A DNA stretch of 64,000 bases from Antrihabitans stalactiti. GTDB taxonomy: Bacteria; Actinomycetota; Actinomycetes; Mycobacteriales; Mycobacteriaceae. The position numbers and the translations under genes are program-made. Where the stretch lies: the NCBI RefSeq assembly GCF_012932915.1, contig NZ_VCQU01000001.1, positions 620,001 through 684,000 on the forward strand, in the 5' to 3' direction. Below, one piece after another: positions 1 through 8,080 of the stretch (positions are counted from its first letter, which is position 1; every line of letters begins with the position of its first letter). The notes below the pieces were generated by a model. The model had not been told where the DNA came from and did not search any database. It worked only from the letters and a program-made list of their open reading frames with translations.

Positions 1-304
1 GGTCGACCGATAGCGGCTCGTCCAGCGACACCCCCGTCGTGTCGGCGTACACGCCCTCTGCGACTCCGGGTTCGACGCCCGCGAGCTGAGCGAGTTCGCG
101 ATACGTTCCGGTCAGCGGCGCCCGACCCTCCGGCCAGACCAGCTCGGCGCCCTCGATCCGAATCGGCAGGATCTTTCCACCGATCCCGTCCGAGTCCACC
201 GCCAGTCGAATCGTCTGGTGCAAACGATGCTGCGGACCCGCAATCAGCAACTCCGCAACCGCATGCAGCGATCGCCGGGTCGCGGCCAAAGTCTCGTCGT
301 TCAT
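1..304 (-). CDS. Unknown protein, N-terminal part only (runs off the left edge)
   Basis: An open frame on the minus strand starts at the ATG at 304 and stays open to the window edge, giving about 101 visible residues beginning MNDETLAATRRSLHAVAELL. The visible part is soluble, with a helical start and then a mixed region; I see no signal peptide, membrane segment or known catalytic motif. It is transcribed divergently from the Rieske/ThDP gene, with about 90 bp between them. I do not recognise the family. Codon use is like that of its neighbours, so it is probably real. Confidence 0.6.
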   Translation of the reverse strand, partial: MNDETLAATRRSLHAVAELLIAGPQHRLHQTIRLAVDSDGIGGKILPIRIEGAELVWPEGRAPLTGTYRELAQLAGVEPGVAEGVYADTTGVSLDEPLSVD

Positions 305-396
305 GTGAAGTCCTCGATTCGAATCGGTGTAACGCCATAGGTCGCGCCCTGCACTACGTCTCATACAAGCGTGTCAGGCGAGAGATGGAGCGTTAC

Positions 397-2319
397 ATGA
401 ATCAGTGGCACCGCGTGGCGGAAGTTCCCGCCGAAGGTCGTGTGCACACCGCGATCGTCGACGGCCGCAGCATCGCCCTGACGCGGTGCGGCGGCCGCGT
501 CGGGGCACTCGACAACCATTGTCCCCATCAAGGCGGACCGCTCGGCGAAGGCTCGATCGAGAACGGCCTGCTGCGGTGTCCGTGGCACGGCTACGACTAC
601 AACCCGACCACTGGCCGTCCACCTGCTGGATTCTCGGATGCACCAACAGCTTTCGATGTGGACGAACGCGACGACGGAACCTACGTCTGCTTACCCGACG
701 TAGTCGAACGGCAACGCTCCGTCTCGGACGTTCTCGTCGAAACTCTGGTCGCATGGGGTGTCGACACCGTCTTCGGCATGGTCGGGCACTCGAATCTCGG
801 CTTCGCAGACGCCTTGCGCAAGGCCGAAGAGCGCGGCGAACTGAAATTCATCGGAATTCGCCACGAAGGCGCCGCAGCATTCGCAGCGAGCGGCTACGGC
901 AAACTGACCGGCCGACCGGCCGCCTGCTTCGCCATCGCCGGACCAGGTTCGACAAACTTGCTGACCGGGCTGTACGACGCAAAACTCGACGGCGCTCCGG
1001 TCGTCGCGATTTCCGGTCAGGTCCCGTCGACGGTCCGCGGCCGTGGCGCCTTCCAGGACCTCGACCTCGCTGCCGTGTTTCGCGATGTTGCGTTGTCCAC
1101 CGTCACCATCGAATCCGGCTCCGCACATGCCGAATTGGCGGCGACGTCCGTCAAACGCGCGCTCGACGGACGTGGCGTCACTCATCTCGTCCTGCCAGAC
1201 GAAGTCCAGGACCAACCGTCGGACGCACCCGCGATGGCACCGACCGGACGCTTGGCGGACTGGGCGATCGCCCCACCGGTGGGCCCACTCGCGCGCGCTC
1301 TGGAAACGATCCGGACCGCTCGCCGACCGGTCATCATCGTCGGGCAGGGCGCACGCGGCGCCGCAGAGGAAGTCCGCGAACTGGCCGAATTGTTGCACGC
1401 CCCTGTGCTGACCACGTTCCGTGCGAAAGGGCTTGTGCCGGATACGCATCCGTTGGGCGCAGGCGTACTTGGCCGATCTGGAACGCCAGTGGCATCCTGG
1501 CTGATGAACGAGTCCGATCTCCTTGTCGTCGTCGGTGCGTCCTTCGCGAACCATACGGGCATCGCGCCCTACAAGCCGATCGTGCAGATCGACGACACCC
1601 CAGCTGCGATCGGACGCTTCAACTCCGTCGAGGTCGGCGTGCTCGGCGACGCGGCGATAACCCTGCGCTCCATCGTCGACCAACTCGGCGACGATATCAA
1701 CGCGACCGACCAAACTGCGGATGTCGCTGCGCGCTGGACGATCTGGCGCGCAGAGAAGGCTCGGCGCGCCGACGACGACCGTGGCAACGGTGTGGCGTCG
1801 GCAGCGGTATTCAAGGCACTGACCGACCACTGCCCGACCGAGGCGGTGATCAGCATCGATGTCGGCAACAACGCGTACTCATTCGGCCGGTACTTCGAGA
1901 GTTCCGGTCAGCCGGTCCTGATGAGCGGGTACCTCGGCTCGATCGGATTCGGGTATCCAGCCGCGATGGGTGCGTGGGCCGCCGACCCCACGCGACCGGT
2001 CGTCGCAGTGACCGGCGACGGCGGTTTCGGTCAGTACCTTGCCGAGCTGACGACGGCTGTGAAGTACGGCATCGCCATCAAGCATGTGCTGCTCGACAAC
2101 GGCGTCCTCGGCAAGATCAGCAAAGAACAGCTCGCCGGCGCCTACCCCGTGTGGCAGACCTCGCTGGTCAACCCCGATTTCGCCGAGTACGCCAAAGCCT
2201 GCGGCGCGGTGGGCATCTCGGTCCGTACGACGGCCGAATTGGACGATGGCATGGCGGCGTTGTTCGCAGCCAACGGACCGGCGCTGCTGCACATCCATTG
2301 CGATGCCGAGTTGGTCTGA
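397..2319 (+). CDS. Rieske [2Fe-2S] domain fused to a thiamine-diphosphate-dependent enzyme (acetolactate synthase/pyruvate oxidase type)
   Basis: This 640-residue protein joins two modules. Residues 1-100 form a Rieske ferredoxin with both cluster motifs intact (C42-P-H44 and C61-P-W-H64). Residues 105-640 are a complete ThDP enzyme: the N-terminal Pyr domain carries the catalytic Glu (about E157, in RHEGAAAF), and the C-terminal PP domain carries the GDGG metal/diphosphate motif (G540) with the partner Asn near 568. ATG 397 is preferred over ATG 385 because GGAG lies six bases upstream of it. The antiporter gene starts 2 bp after the stop, so they are probably co-transcribed. A cytosolic 2-oxoacid decarboxylase/oxidase or carboligase using its own Fe-S electron carrier is inferred; the substrate is unknown. 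Confidence 0.85.
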   Translation: MNQWHRVAEVPAEGRVHTAIVDGRSIALTRCGGRVGALDNHCPHQGGPLGEGSIENGLLRCPWHGYDYNPTTGRPPAGFSDAPTAFDVDERDDGTYVCLPDVVERQRSVSDVLVETLVAWGVDTVFGMVGHSNLGFADALRKAEERGELKFIGIRHEGAAAFAASGYGKLTGRPAACFAIAGPGSTNLLTGLYDAKLDGAPVVAISGQVPSTVRGRGAFQDLDLAAVFRDVALSTVTIESGSAHAELAATSVKRALDGRGVTHLVLPDEVQDQPSDAPAMAPTGRLADWAIAPPVGPLARALETIRTARRPVIIVGQGARGAAEEVRELAELLHAPVLTTFRAKGLVPDTHPLGAGVLGRSGTPVASWLMNESDLLVVVGASFANHTGIAPYKPIVQIDDTPAAIGRFNSVEVGVLGDAAITLRSIVDQLGDDINATDQTADVAARWTIWRAEKARRADDDRGNGVASAAVFKALTDHCPTEAVISIDVGNNAYSFGRYFESSGQPVLMSGYLGSIGFGYPAAMGAWAADPTRPVVAVTGDGGFGQYLAELTTAVKYGIAIKHVLLDNGVLGKISKEQLAGAYPVWQTSLVNPDFAEYAKACGAVGISVRTTAELDDGMAALFAANGPALLHIHCDAELV

Positions 2320-2321
2320 TC

Positions 2322-3518
2322 ATGTCGTCGGGTCTCGTCATCGTTCTCGCCGTCGCGGCCGGGGTTCCGCTGCTGCTCGGTTTCCTACCCTGGCTGCGCC
2401 TGCCGGGCGCGCTGCTCGAAATCGCCGCCGGAGTGGTACTTGGTCCGTCGTTGTTGGGCTGGGTCGAGCCCGACGAGACCATCCGGGTCCTAGCCTTGCT
2501 CGGCCTGTCGATTCTGCTGTTTCTCGCAGGCTACGAGGTCGATCCACGACGGTTTCGTGGTCATACCGGAAAGACCGTCGGATTCTCGTTGGCGATGTCG
2601 GTCGTAGCGGCGGTGCTCGTCGCCGTCGTGCTCTCGGCCGCAGGCGTGGATGGCGGAATCGTCATCGGAATCGGCTTGCTGGCAACCTCACTCGGTCTCA
2701 TCGTTCCCGTGCTGGCCGATTCGGGTGCGCTCGACAAGCCGGTAGGGCGCCTCACGGTTGCGGGCGCTTCGGCGGGTGAGATTGCCGCTGTAGTCGTGCT
2801 GTCCGTCGGACTGGCCGGATCGGACACACCGCTGGCAGGGAAGCTGCTGTTGCTCGGGCTACTGCTGCTCGGCCTCGGCGTGATCGCTGCCGTCGTCGTC
2901 GGCGCCGAACACTCGATGCGAATCACCGCCATCATTCGACGCAGTGCCGACACCAGCGCCCAGATCCGTATTCGGCTCACGGTCTTGCTCGTCGCCGGAC
3001 TCGCGCTCGCCGCGGAGGGGCTCGGCTTCGAAGCAATTCTCGGTGCGTTTCTCGCGGGTGTGCTGGTCCGCAGCTTGGATCCCGAACCCGAGAAGACCCA
3101 TCCCCTGTACCCCGTCAAGCTGGAGGCGGTCGGGTTCGGCTTGCTCGTGCCGATTTTCTTCATCACCAGCGGCCTGAACCTCGACCTCAGTGGTCTGGTC
3201 GACAGCCCGTCCGCGCTCCTGCTGGTCCCGGTGTTTCTGGCCGCCCTCTGCATCGTTCGAGGACTGCCCGCCTTGGCATTTCGCGGCGATCTCGCTACCC
3301 GCGACGTGATCGTCGTCGGACTACTGCAGGCCACCTCGTTGCCATTCCTGCTCACCGTCTCCCAGATCGGAACCGAAATGGACCTGATCGATCCGGCTAC
3401 CGCAGCCGGCCTCATCACCGCCGGGCTGGTGTCGGTGCTGGTGTTCCCCGCTGTCGCCTTGCGACTGATCTCGAAGGAAGAATCCCATGCAAATTCGAAA
3501 GCCGCACTTTCCCAATGA
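2322..3518 (+). CDS. Cation:proton antiporter (CPA2/KefB-type membrane protein)
   Basis: The 398-residue product is almost entirely hydrophobic, with about 11-12 membrane segments from the N-terminus onward. Segments such as LLEIAAGVVLGPSLLGW and ILLFLAGYEVD match the family in which Na+/K+:H+ exchange passes through a 13-helix domain. No C-terminal TrkA/RCK regulatory domain is present, so the protein is the membrane core only. The ATG lies 2 bp after the stop of the Rieske/ThDP gene, and the 3' end overlaps the next gene by 32 bp, so the three genes look like one operon. Transported ion and direction cannot be told from sequence. Confidence 0.85.
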   Translation: MSSGLVIVLAVAAGVPLLLGFLPWLRLPGALLEIAAGVVLGPSLLGWVEPDETIRVLALLGLSILLFLAGYEVDPRRFRGHTGKTVGFSLAMSVVAAVLVAVVLSAAGVDGGIVIGIGLLATSLGLIVPVLADSGALDKPVGRLTVAGASAGEIAAVVVLSVGLAGSDTPLAGKLLLLGLLLLGLGVIAAVVVGAEHSMRITAIIRRSADTSAQIRIRLTVLLVAGLALAAEGLGFEAILGAFLAGVLVRSLDPEPEKTHPLYPVKLEAVGFGLLVPIFFITSGLNLDLSGLVDSPSALLLVPVFLAALCIVRGLPALAFRGDLATRDVIVVGLLQATSLPFLLTVSQIGTEMDLIDPATAAGLITAGLVSVLVFPAVALRLISKEESHANSKAALSQ

Positions 3519-3930
3519 AATCGCCGATCTCACGGCGATCTGGAAGCGAGCATCGGAAGCGACGCACACCTTCCTCACGGCGGCCGACGTCGCGGAGATC
3601 GAGGTCAAGGTGCGCGAGGAGTACCTACCGCACGCCTTCGACCAGCTGTGGGTAGCCGCCGACGACTCGGACCGCGCCGTCGGATTTCTCGGGCTCGACG
3701 GTCCGTCGGTGGACGCACTGTGGGTCGACCCTGACCTCCACGGCACTGGAATCGGTACGGCACTACTGGATTTCGCCGCAACTCACCATCGCGAACTCAC
3801 CGTCGACGTCAACGAGCAGAATCCGAAAGCTCACGATTTCTACCGCCGACGCGGATTCGTGGATGTCGGCCGATCGGAGGACGATGGCGAAGGGCGACCG
3901 TTCCCGATCATCCATATGCGTATTCCCTAG
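3487..3930 (+). CDS. GNAT-family N-acetyltransferase, YjaB-like
   Basis: The 147-residue protein is a single GNAT domain. The acetyl-CoA pyrophosphate-binding segment is VDPDLHGTGIGTALLDFA (around residues 78-95), and a conserved VNEQNPKAHDFYRRRGF stretch follows. The start IWKRASEATHTFL and overall layout resemble E. coli YjaB. Its ATG lies inside the end of the antiporter gene (32-bp overlap), behind GGAAG, suggesting translational coupling. The acceptor substrate is unknown. Confidence 0.85.
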   Translation: MQIRKPHFPNEIADLTAIWKRASEATHTFLTAADVAEIEVKVREEYLPHAFDQLWVAADDSDRAVGFLGLDGPSVDALWVDPDLHGTGIGTALLDFAATHHRELTVDVNEQNPKAHDFYRRRGFVDVGRSEDDGEGRPFPIIHMRIP

Positions 3931-4066
3931 GCAATCGCGACGCACAAAGACCAGAATCGCCGCCTCAACATAGGTGCTCGCTCCCGATGTCGCAGAAGGC
4001 TCGATCCTTCAGTGTTGAACTACCGGCACGAGTGGCTGCCGGTGGACACGGAAGAGGTCGAGCGAC

Positions 4067-4588
4067 ATGCCCGAGATGCTGCGCCCCATAGTCATCCTGT
4101 TGCTGGTGCTGACTGAGGTCGCCCTGTGGCAGTGGCGGGTCATCCTTACCGGCCGCGGGCACAAGGGCCTCCCGGCGACGCTCGGCGTGCTCGGCTCGTT
4201 GCTGCAGGTCACCGCCATCGCTCAAGTTGTCACGAACCTCAACGACCCGCTGACCGTCGCCGCCTACGCGATGGGTGTGGGCGGTGGGGTCCTCATCGGC
4301 GTTATTGCCGGGACGAGGTTCTCGTCCGAAGCCGTCGAGGTCAAGCTCGTGACGACCAAGCCCGATCTCGACTCGGCGCTGCGCCTGCGCGGCTGGCCCG
4401 TCATCGCCTACGACGGTCAGGGCAACTCCGGTGCGGTCCAGGTCCTGCAGATCATCGTCCCCGGCCGGCTCCGCTCCGCCCTGCTCGACGACGTGGAAGA
4501 CCTCGCACCCCGAGCCTTCTGGACGATCGAAGACTTGCGGCCCTCCGCCCAGGCCGGTTCGCTCACCGCCCTCCTCGCCACGCCCTGA
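4067..4588 (+). CDS. DUF5698-type membrane protein
   Basis: This 173-residue protein has three probable N-terminal membrane helices (residues about 6-25, 40-60 and 68-90), then a soluble alpha/beta tail containing VEVKLVTTKPDLDSALRLRG. This is the layout of the UPF0316/DUF5698 family, whose function is not established. A small stem (CCGGCA/TGCCGG, 4023-4042) sits just upstream of the start. Its last 26 bp overlap, tail to tail, a truncated sigma-factor gene on the other strand. Confidence 0.7.
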   Translation: MPEMLRPIVILLLVLTEVALWQWRVILTGRGHKGLPATLGVLGSLLQVTAIAQVVTNLNDPLTVAAYAMGVGGGVLIGVIAGTRFSSEAVEVKLVTTKPDLDSALRLRGWPVIAYDGQGNSGAVQVLQIIVPGRLRSALLDDVEDLAPRAFWTIEDLRPSAQAGSLTALLATP

Positions 4589-4892
4589 AATTCCGGCCGC
4601 TCACAGCACAGCGGTAGGGCAGGTGTCGGGCGATCGTCTGGTGGGCGTGCGCAAGCAGCCAGTCCATTGCTGGGCCGCAGGCAGGGTCGTAATCGCGGGC
4701 GGTAGTCCACACCCGTAGATAGATCTCCTCGGTGGCGTCCTCGGCCCGACCCGGATCGCCGAGCCCGCGCAGAACCACGCTGTAAATGCGGTCGCTGGTG
4801 GCGTCGTACAGGTCGGCGAAGGCGGCACGGTCACAGCCTGCGACGCGACCGATGAGTTCGGCAAGTGGGGGTACTCGTAAGTTGGGCGTCAC
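4563..4892 (-). pseudogene. Truncated SigK-like ECF sigma factor (region 2 only)
   Basis: The frame encodes about 109 residues from the GTG at 4892 (an earlier GTG at 4928 is also open). Its body closely matches region 2 of the SigK protein at 9781-10566: AFADLYDAT against AFAELYDAT, and EIYLRVWTTARDYDP against [15 protein letters not shown]. After the equivalent of the [11 protein letters not shown] segment the homology stops and the frame ends in an unrelated arginine-rich tail. Region 4, which reads the -35 element, is missing. The cut lies where the gene runs into the end of the DUF5698 gene. Most likely a decayed paralogue; a stand-alone sigma-2 domain is possible but less likely. Confidence 0.7.
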
Positions 4893-5024
4893 AGTAACGG
4901 TTACCCGATGATTGCAAATCCGAATCACTGTGACGATTTACGACGCACGCGAACGCGTCAGCAGTGCTGATCGATATGCTCAGCGAACTCGTATACAAAG
5001 AGGTCGGGCTGCCGTCGAGGGTAG

Positions 5025-6131
5025 GTGGATGCACTGCTAGCGCTCGTTCGCAGATGGTGGCGAGCTGACTTCGACTACGCGTGGCTTCCTGCGTTTCTGG
5101 ATCGCCGCGGGCTGAGTCGCCCCATGCGCGCGGTCGTCGGCGCGTGGTGCATCATCTTCGGGATCTGCGCGGTGCTGGTCCAGTTCAGCGAAAACGGGCC
5201 GCCCTCGACTGTCGCGCAAGTGGTAATCGGCGTGTTGGCCGCTAGTGCGTTCTACGCAGGGGCGCGCTGGCCGACGGCTCCATGGCCGCCCGAGCATCGG
5301 TCGCTGTGGTTCGTGTGCTGGACCGACATAGGTATGGCGGTCGCAATCTACTTCGGAACCGCAGACAGATTGGCTGCGTTACCGGGATGCGGACTCTTCG
5401 TCGTCATTGGGATGTACGTGGCGGTGATGCACAGCCCGCGCACCCTCACCATCCACTTGGCATTCGCATTGTCGGTCTGCGCGACGCTGACGGTCTCGAT
5501 CGCAGTCGGCGCGCACACGGATATCCCGATCCTGATCGGCCGCGCGCTGATCTTGATGGGATTGATCGTGCTCATCCCGATCTCACTGCATGCGGGGGTG
5601 GCGTTTCTCAAGGAAGACGCTCGCGAGTCGCTCCGCGATCCATTGACCGATTTGCTGAATCGGCGCGGACTCGAATTCGAGGCGCAGCGACTTCTCGGAG
5701 TTCCGACGACAGAAACGATTGCGACAGTGGTCATGATCGTCGACCTGGACCGATTCAAGGGACTCAACGACAACCACGGTCACGCCGGCGGGGACGCCGC
5801 GCTACGAGCGGTCGCGACCCGCCTGGCCCGCGCTGTCCCGGCACACGGCTTGATCGGCCGACTGGGAGGCGACGAATTCGCAGCGCTCTTCCTCTGCCGA
5901 ACCAACGAGTTCGAAGCGCGGACCGACGCGATCCACAACGCAGTTCACTGCCCGGGTGACGCGGTTCCGACCACCGCGAGCAGTGGCGCCTGGATACTCG
6001 TCAGGGAAGATCCGCCGGTCGAGTGCGCATTGGACGACGTCCTGGCACCCGCAGACTCGGCTATGTACGAGGCGAAGCGTGCGGGCGGGAATAGGCTCGT
6101 CCGTCGATCGTCACCTCGGGCCGGTGCCTGA
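5025..6131 (+). CDS. Membrane-bound GGDEF diguanylate cyclase
   Basis: The 368-residue protein begins with about six membrane helices (residues 30-195), followed by a GGDEF domain (about 200-365). The active-site loop GRLGGDEF is intact, as is the substrate/metal segment VDLDRFKGLNDNHGHAGGD, so it should make cyclic di-GMP from two GTP. I see no RxxD inhibitory site five residues before the GGDEF loop. The start is GTG, preceded by GAGGG. No EAL domain is present. The membrane part is not a recognised sensor domain, so the signal is unknown. Confidence 0.88.
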   Translation: MDALLALVRRWWRADFDYAWLPAFLDRRGLSRPMRAVVGAWCIIFGICAVLVQFSENGPPSTVAQVVIGVLAASAFYAGARWPTAPWPPEHRSLWFVCWTDIGMAVAIYFGTADRLAALPGCGLFVVIGMYVAVMHSPRTLTIHLAFALSVCATLTVSIAVGAHTDIPILIGRALILMGLIVLIPISLHAGVAFLKEDARESLRDPLTDLLNRRGLEFEAQRLLGVPTTETIATVVMIVDLDRFKGLNDNHGHAGGDAALRAVATRLARAVPAHGLIGRLGGDEFAALFLCRTNEFEARTDAIHNAVHCPGDAVPTTASSGAWILVREDPPVECALDDVLAPADSAMYEAKRAGGNRLVRRSSPRAGA

Positions 6132-6265
6132 GACGCCGCTCAGGGCGCTCGGTGTTTTCCAGCAGCCTGCCGAGTACGAGGGCGATCGGCACGGACGCCG
6201 CGAGCCACGTCACAATCACGATTGTCCACATATTTTCGGTTTCCCGCCTTCTCCACCACCCAAAC

Positions 6266-6817
6266 CTAGACGGCGGGCTCCCCGACCGGCTCGTCGACAG
6301 CCGCCTTCGCCTGCAGATCTCGAACCCCGGAATTGATCAAATACCGGGTAGCGGTGTTGGCCAGCGCAGTGGCGGCCGCGATGTCGGACGCGAGCCATTC
6401 CCGCTCCACGTCGGAATACAGGTCGAGAACGCCGATCGAGTCGCCCCCGAGAACGATGGGAATCGAGCACACGGCCGCGACCCCGATATGCCCGGCGCTG
6501 TTGGCGAAGAGCGGCCACCGTTCGGTGAAGGTCGCGAGGTCGCCGGCCGACGCCGCTGCGCCGCTTTCGAACGCCGACTGCGCGGGGCCCATTTGGTAAC
6601 GCTCGCCCCACAGTTCGATATCGGTGATCTTCTTGTCCACGGCGGTGGCGAAATACAGCCGACCGTCGGCAGCAAGGCTGATTCCTGCACTGGACAGGCC
6701 GAGAATCGCGGCGACCGCATCAGCCAAGTCGTCGAGAGCTGTCTGGCTCTCGTTCGGGCTCGGCAGCTTTTCGGTGAATTTAGCCAACGCGACGGAAAAG
6801 GTCTTCTGGTCGTACAT
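6266..6817 (-). CDS. GAF-domain protein
   Basis: The 183-residue product is essentially one GAF domain with short ends. The family pattern is visible around VAAVCSIPIVLGGDSIGVLDLYSD (about residues 112-136). No output domain (kinase, GGDEF, ANTAR or HTH) is attached, so it may be a stand-alone small-molecule sensor acting through a partner. The ATG at 6817 has GAGGG six bases upstream. It is convergent with the diguanylate cyclase; a functional link is possible but not shown. Confidence 0.75.
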   Translation of the reverse strand: MYDQKTFSVALAKFTEKLPSPNESQTALDDLADAVAAILGLSSAGISLAADGRLYFATAVDKKITDIELWGERYQMGPAQSAFESGAAASAGDLATFTERWPLFANSAGHIGVAAVCSIPIVLGGDSIGVLDLYSDVEREWLASDIAAATALANTATRYLINSGVRDLQAKAAVDEPVGEPAV

Positions 6818-6998
6818 GACATCCCTCGGTTAACGCCGTCCACTCGGACAGCTGACCGCGACACAAGACCGAGGGCCCAAACCAGGGAGCGCGTCGCCGT
6901 TACTAGTCAACGCTACGCCCCGAAGGGCATGGGCCAAAGTCGTTACGACAGCTAAGATCAAGAGTGGCGGGGATACCAACCTGGGTAAGGACTTTCAC

Positions 6999-7211
6999 AT
7001 GTCGACAAAGAACCTCACAGCAAAAGCAGTTGCCACGGTCGCTTTGGCCTTGTCGATCGGAGCGCTCGCGGCACCCACCGCCAACGCGGAACGTCCGTCG
7101 TACGTCCCCGAACCCACCCCCGCATTGCAGGTGGGCTCGTCCAACATCGGGATCTGCGCGAACGTACCGATCTGGCCGTTCCCGGCCATCGGCATCTACC
7201 TCTGCATCTGA
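6999..7211 (+). CDS. Small secreted peptide of unknown function (70 aa)
   Basis: The frame encodes a clear Sec signal peptide (positively charged start, hydrophobic core ATVALALSIGALAAPT) with a likely cut after ANA at residue 30. This leaves a mature peptide of about 40 residues that ends in a hydrophobic, Pro/Ile-rich stretch with two cysteines (IGICANVPIWPF and the C-terminal YLCI). These could form one disulfide. AAGGA is well placed upstream of the ATG. A strong hairpin follows at 7248-7274. I do not recognise the family. Confidence 0.65.
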   Translation: MSTKNLTAKAVATVALALSIGALAAPTANAERPSYVPEPTPALQVGSSNIGICANVPIWPFPAIGIYLCI

Positions 7212-7247
7212 ATTACGCTATGGCGTGAAAAATGCTGCAGCACAACC

Positions 7248-7274
7248 GGCCTCGTCCGCAGTGCGGACGAGGCC
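7248..7274. terminator. Hairpin between convergent genes
   Basis: A near-perfect inverted repeat has arms GGCCTCGTCCGCA and TGCGGACGAGGCC separated by one base. It lies between the end of the small secreted peptide gene and the end of the fasciclin lipoprotein gene, so it can serve both strands. There is no U tract, as is common for actinobacterial terminators. Confidence 0.7.
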
Positions 7275-7296
7275 AGGTCGAGCCGAACAGGTGTGA

Positions 7297-7950
7297 TCAG
7301 CTTGCAGGCGGCGTCAGAACCGTGTCGATGAGGTAGACGGTCGCATTGGCGGTATGCACTCCGCCACAGATGACCGCTGCATCGTTGACCTTCAGGTCGT
7401 TACCCGAACCGGTGACTTTCACGGTCCCACCCTCGACCGTCTTATGGTCTCCGGCGACCTTGCTGGGGCTGGCCTGGCCCGGAACCACATGGTAAGTAAG
7501 GATTTTCGTCAGCGTCGCCGAGTCGGTCTTCAGACTTTCGATGGTGGCGGGATCCAACTTCGCGAACGCGCTGTCGACCGGCGCGAAGACGGTGAACTCA
7601 CCACCGTTGAGGGTGGAGACCAAGTTCACGTCCGGGTTCAATTTGCCCGACAGAGCAGCCGTGAGCGTCGTGAGCAATGGGTTGTTGGACGCCGCCGTCG
7701 CGACCGGGTCCTGCGCCATGCCCGTGACCGAACCGGGGCCGGTCGGTACCTTGCTCGCATAATCCGAGCAACCGGGACCGACGAGGTCTGCCGCCGGGTC
7801 CGCCGCCGAACTAGTCATCGCCGAAGCACTCGACGTCGTCGAGGTCGCGGAAGAATCGGACTTGCTGTCGTCGCTGGAACAGGCCGAAAAGCCGATCACA
7901 CCGATGGCCGCCAGGCTGGCCGCGACGATCGTGCGTTGCTTGATTTTCAC
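7297..7950 (-). CDS. Fasciclin (FAS1) domain lipoprotein, MPT83-like
   Basis: The 217-residue protein starts at a GTG with GAAGGAG eight bases upstream; the longer open frame to 8409 is not needed. A lipoprotein signal ends in IGFSAC (Cys near residue 23), followed by a Ser/Thr/Ala-rich linker and a FAS1 domain (about 80-217) with typical segments [14 protein letters not shown] and LTYHVVPG. It resembles M. tuberculosis MPT83/MPT70, cell-surface proteins transcribed by SigK. It is divergent from dipZ-sigK-rskA, which supports membership of the SigK regulon. A role in adhesion or surface structure is inferred from the family. Confidence 0.88.
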   Translation of the reverse strand: MKIKQRTIVAASLAAIGVIGFSACSSDDSKSDSSATSTTSSASAMTSSAADPAADLVGPGCSDYASKVPTGPGSVTGMAQDPVATAASNNPLLTTLTAALSGKLNPDVNLVSTLNGGEFTVFAPVDSAFAKLDPATIESLKTDSATLTKILTYHVVPGQASPSKVAGDHKTVEGGTVKVTGSGNDLKVNDAAVICGGVHTANATVYLIDTVLTPPAS

Positions 7951-8080
7951 TGAAATGACTCCTTCGTCGTTCGCCGCGCGGTCGCGCACCGAGTCATGAA
8001 GGTCTTCGGAGCACTCCCCCGCGCGGATATGTCCGAATTCATTTGTATTCCGGCCCAAGCCGATTGGGCCTCGGTGCCGA

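Noticed and set aside
405-2321. A very long plus-strand frame (to 3518) running through the Rieske/ThDP gene
   Set aside because: The part before 2322 is arginine-rich shadow translation of the Rieske/ThDP gene; only the antiporter part after 2322 is real.
7951-8080. SigK-type promoters (CCATCC, 16-17 bases, CCGAAT) between the fasciclin gene and dipZ
   Set aside because: CCGAAT occurs at 8033 and 8077, but no matching -35 element stands at the right distance, and the second copy overlaps the dipZ start.
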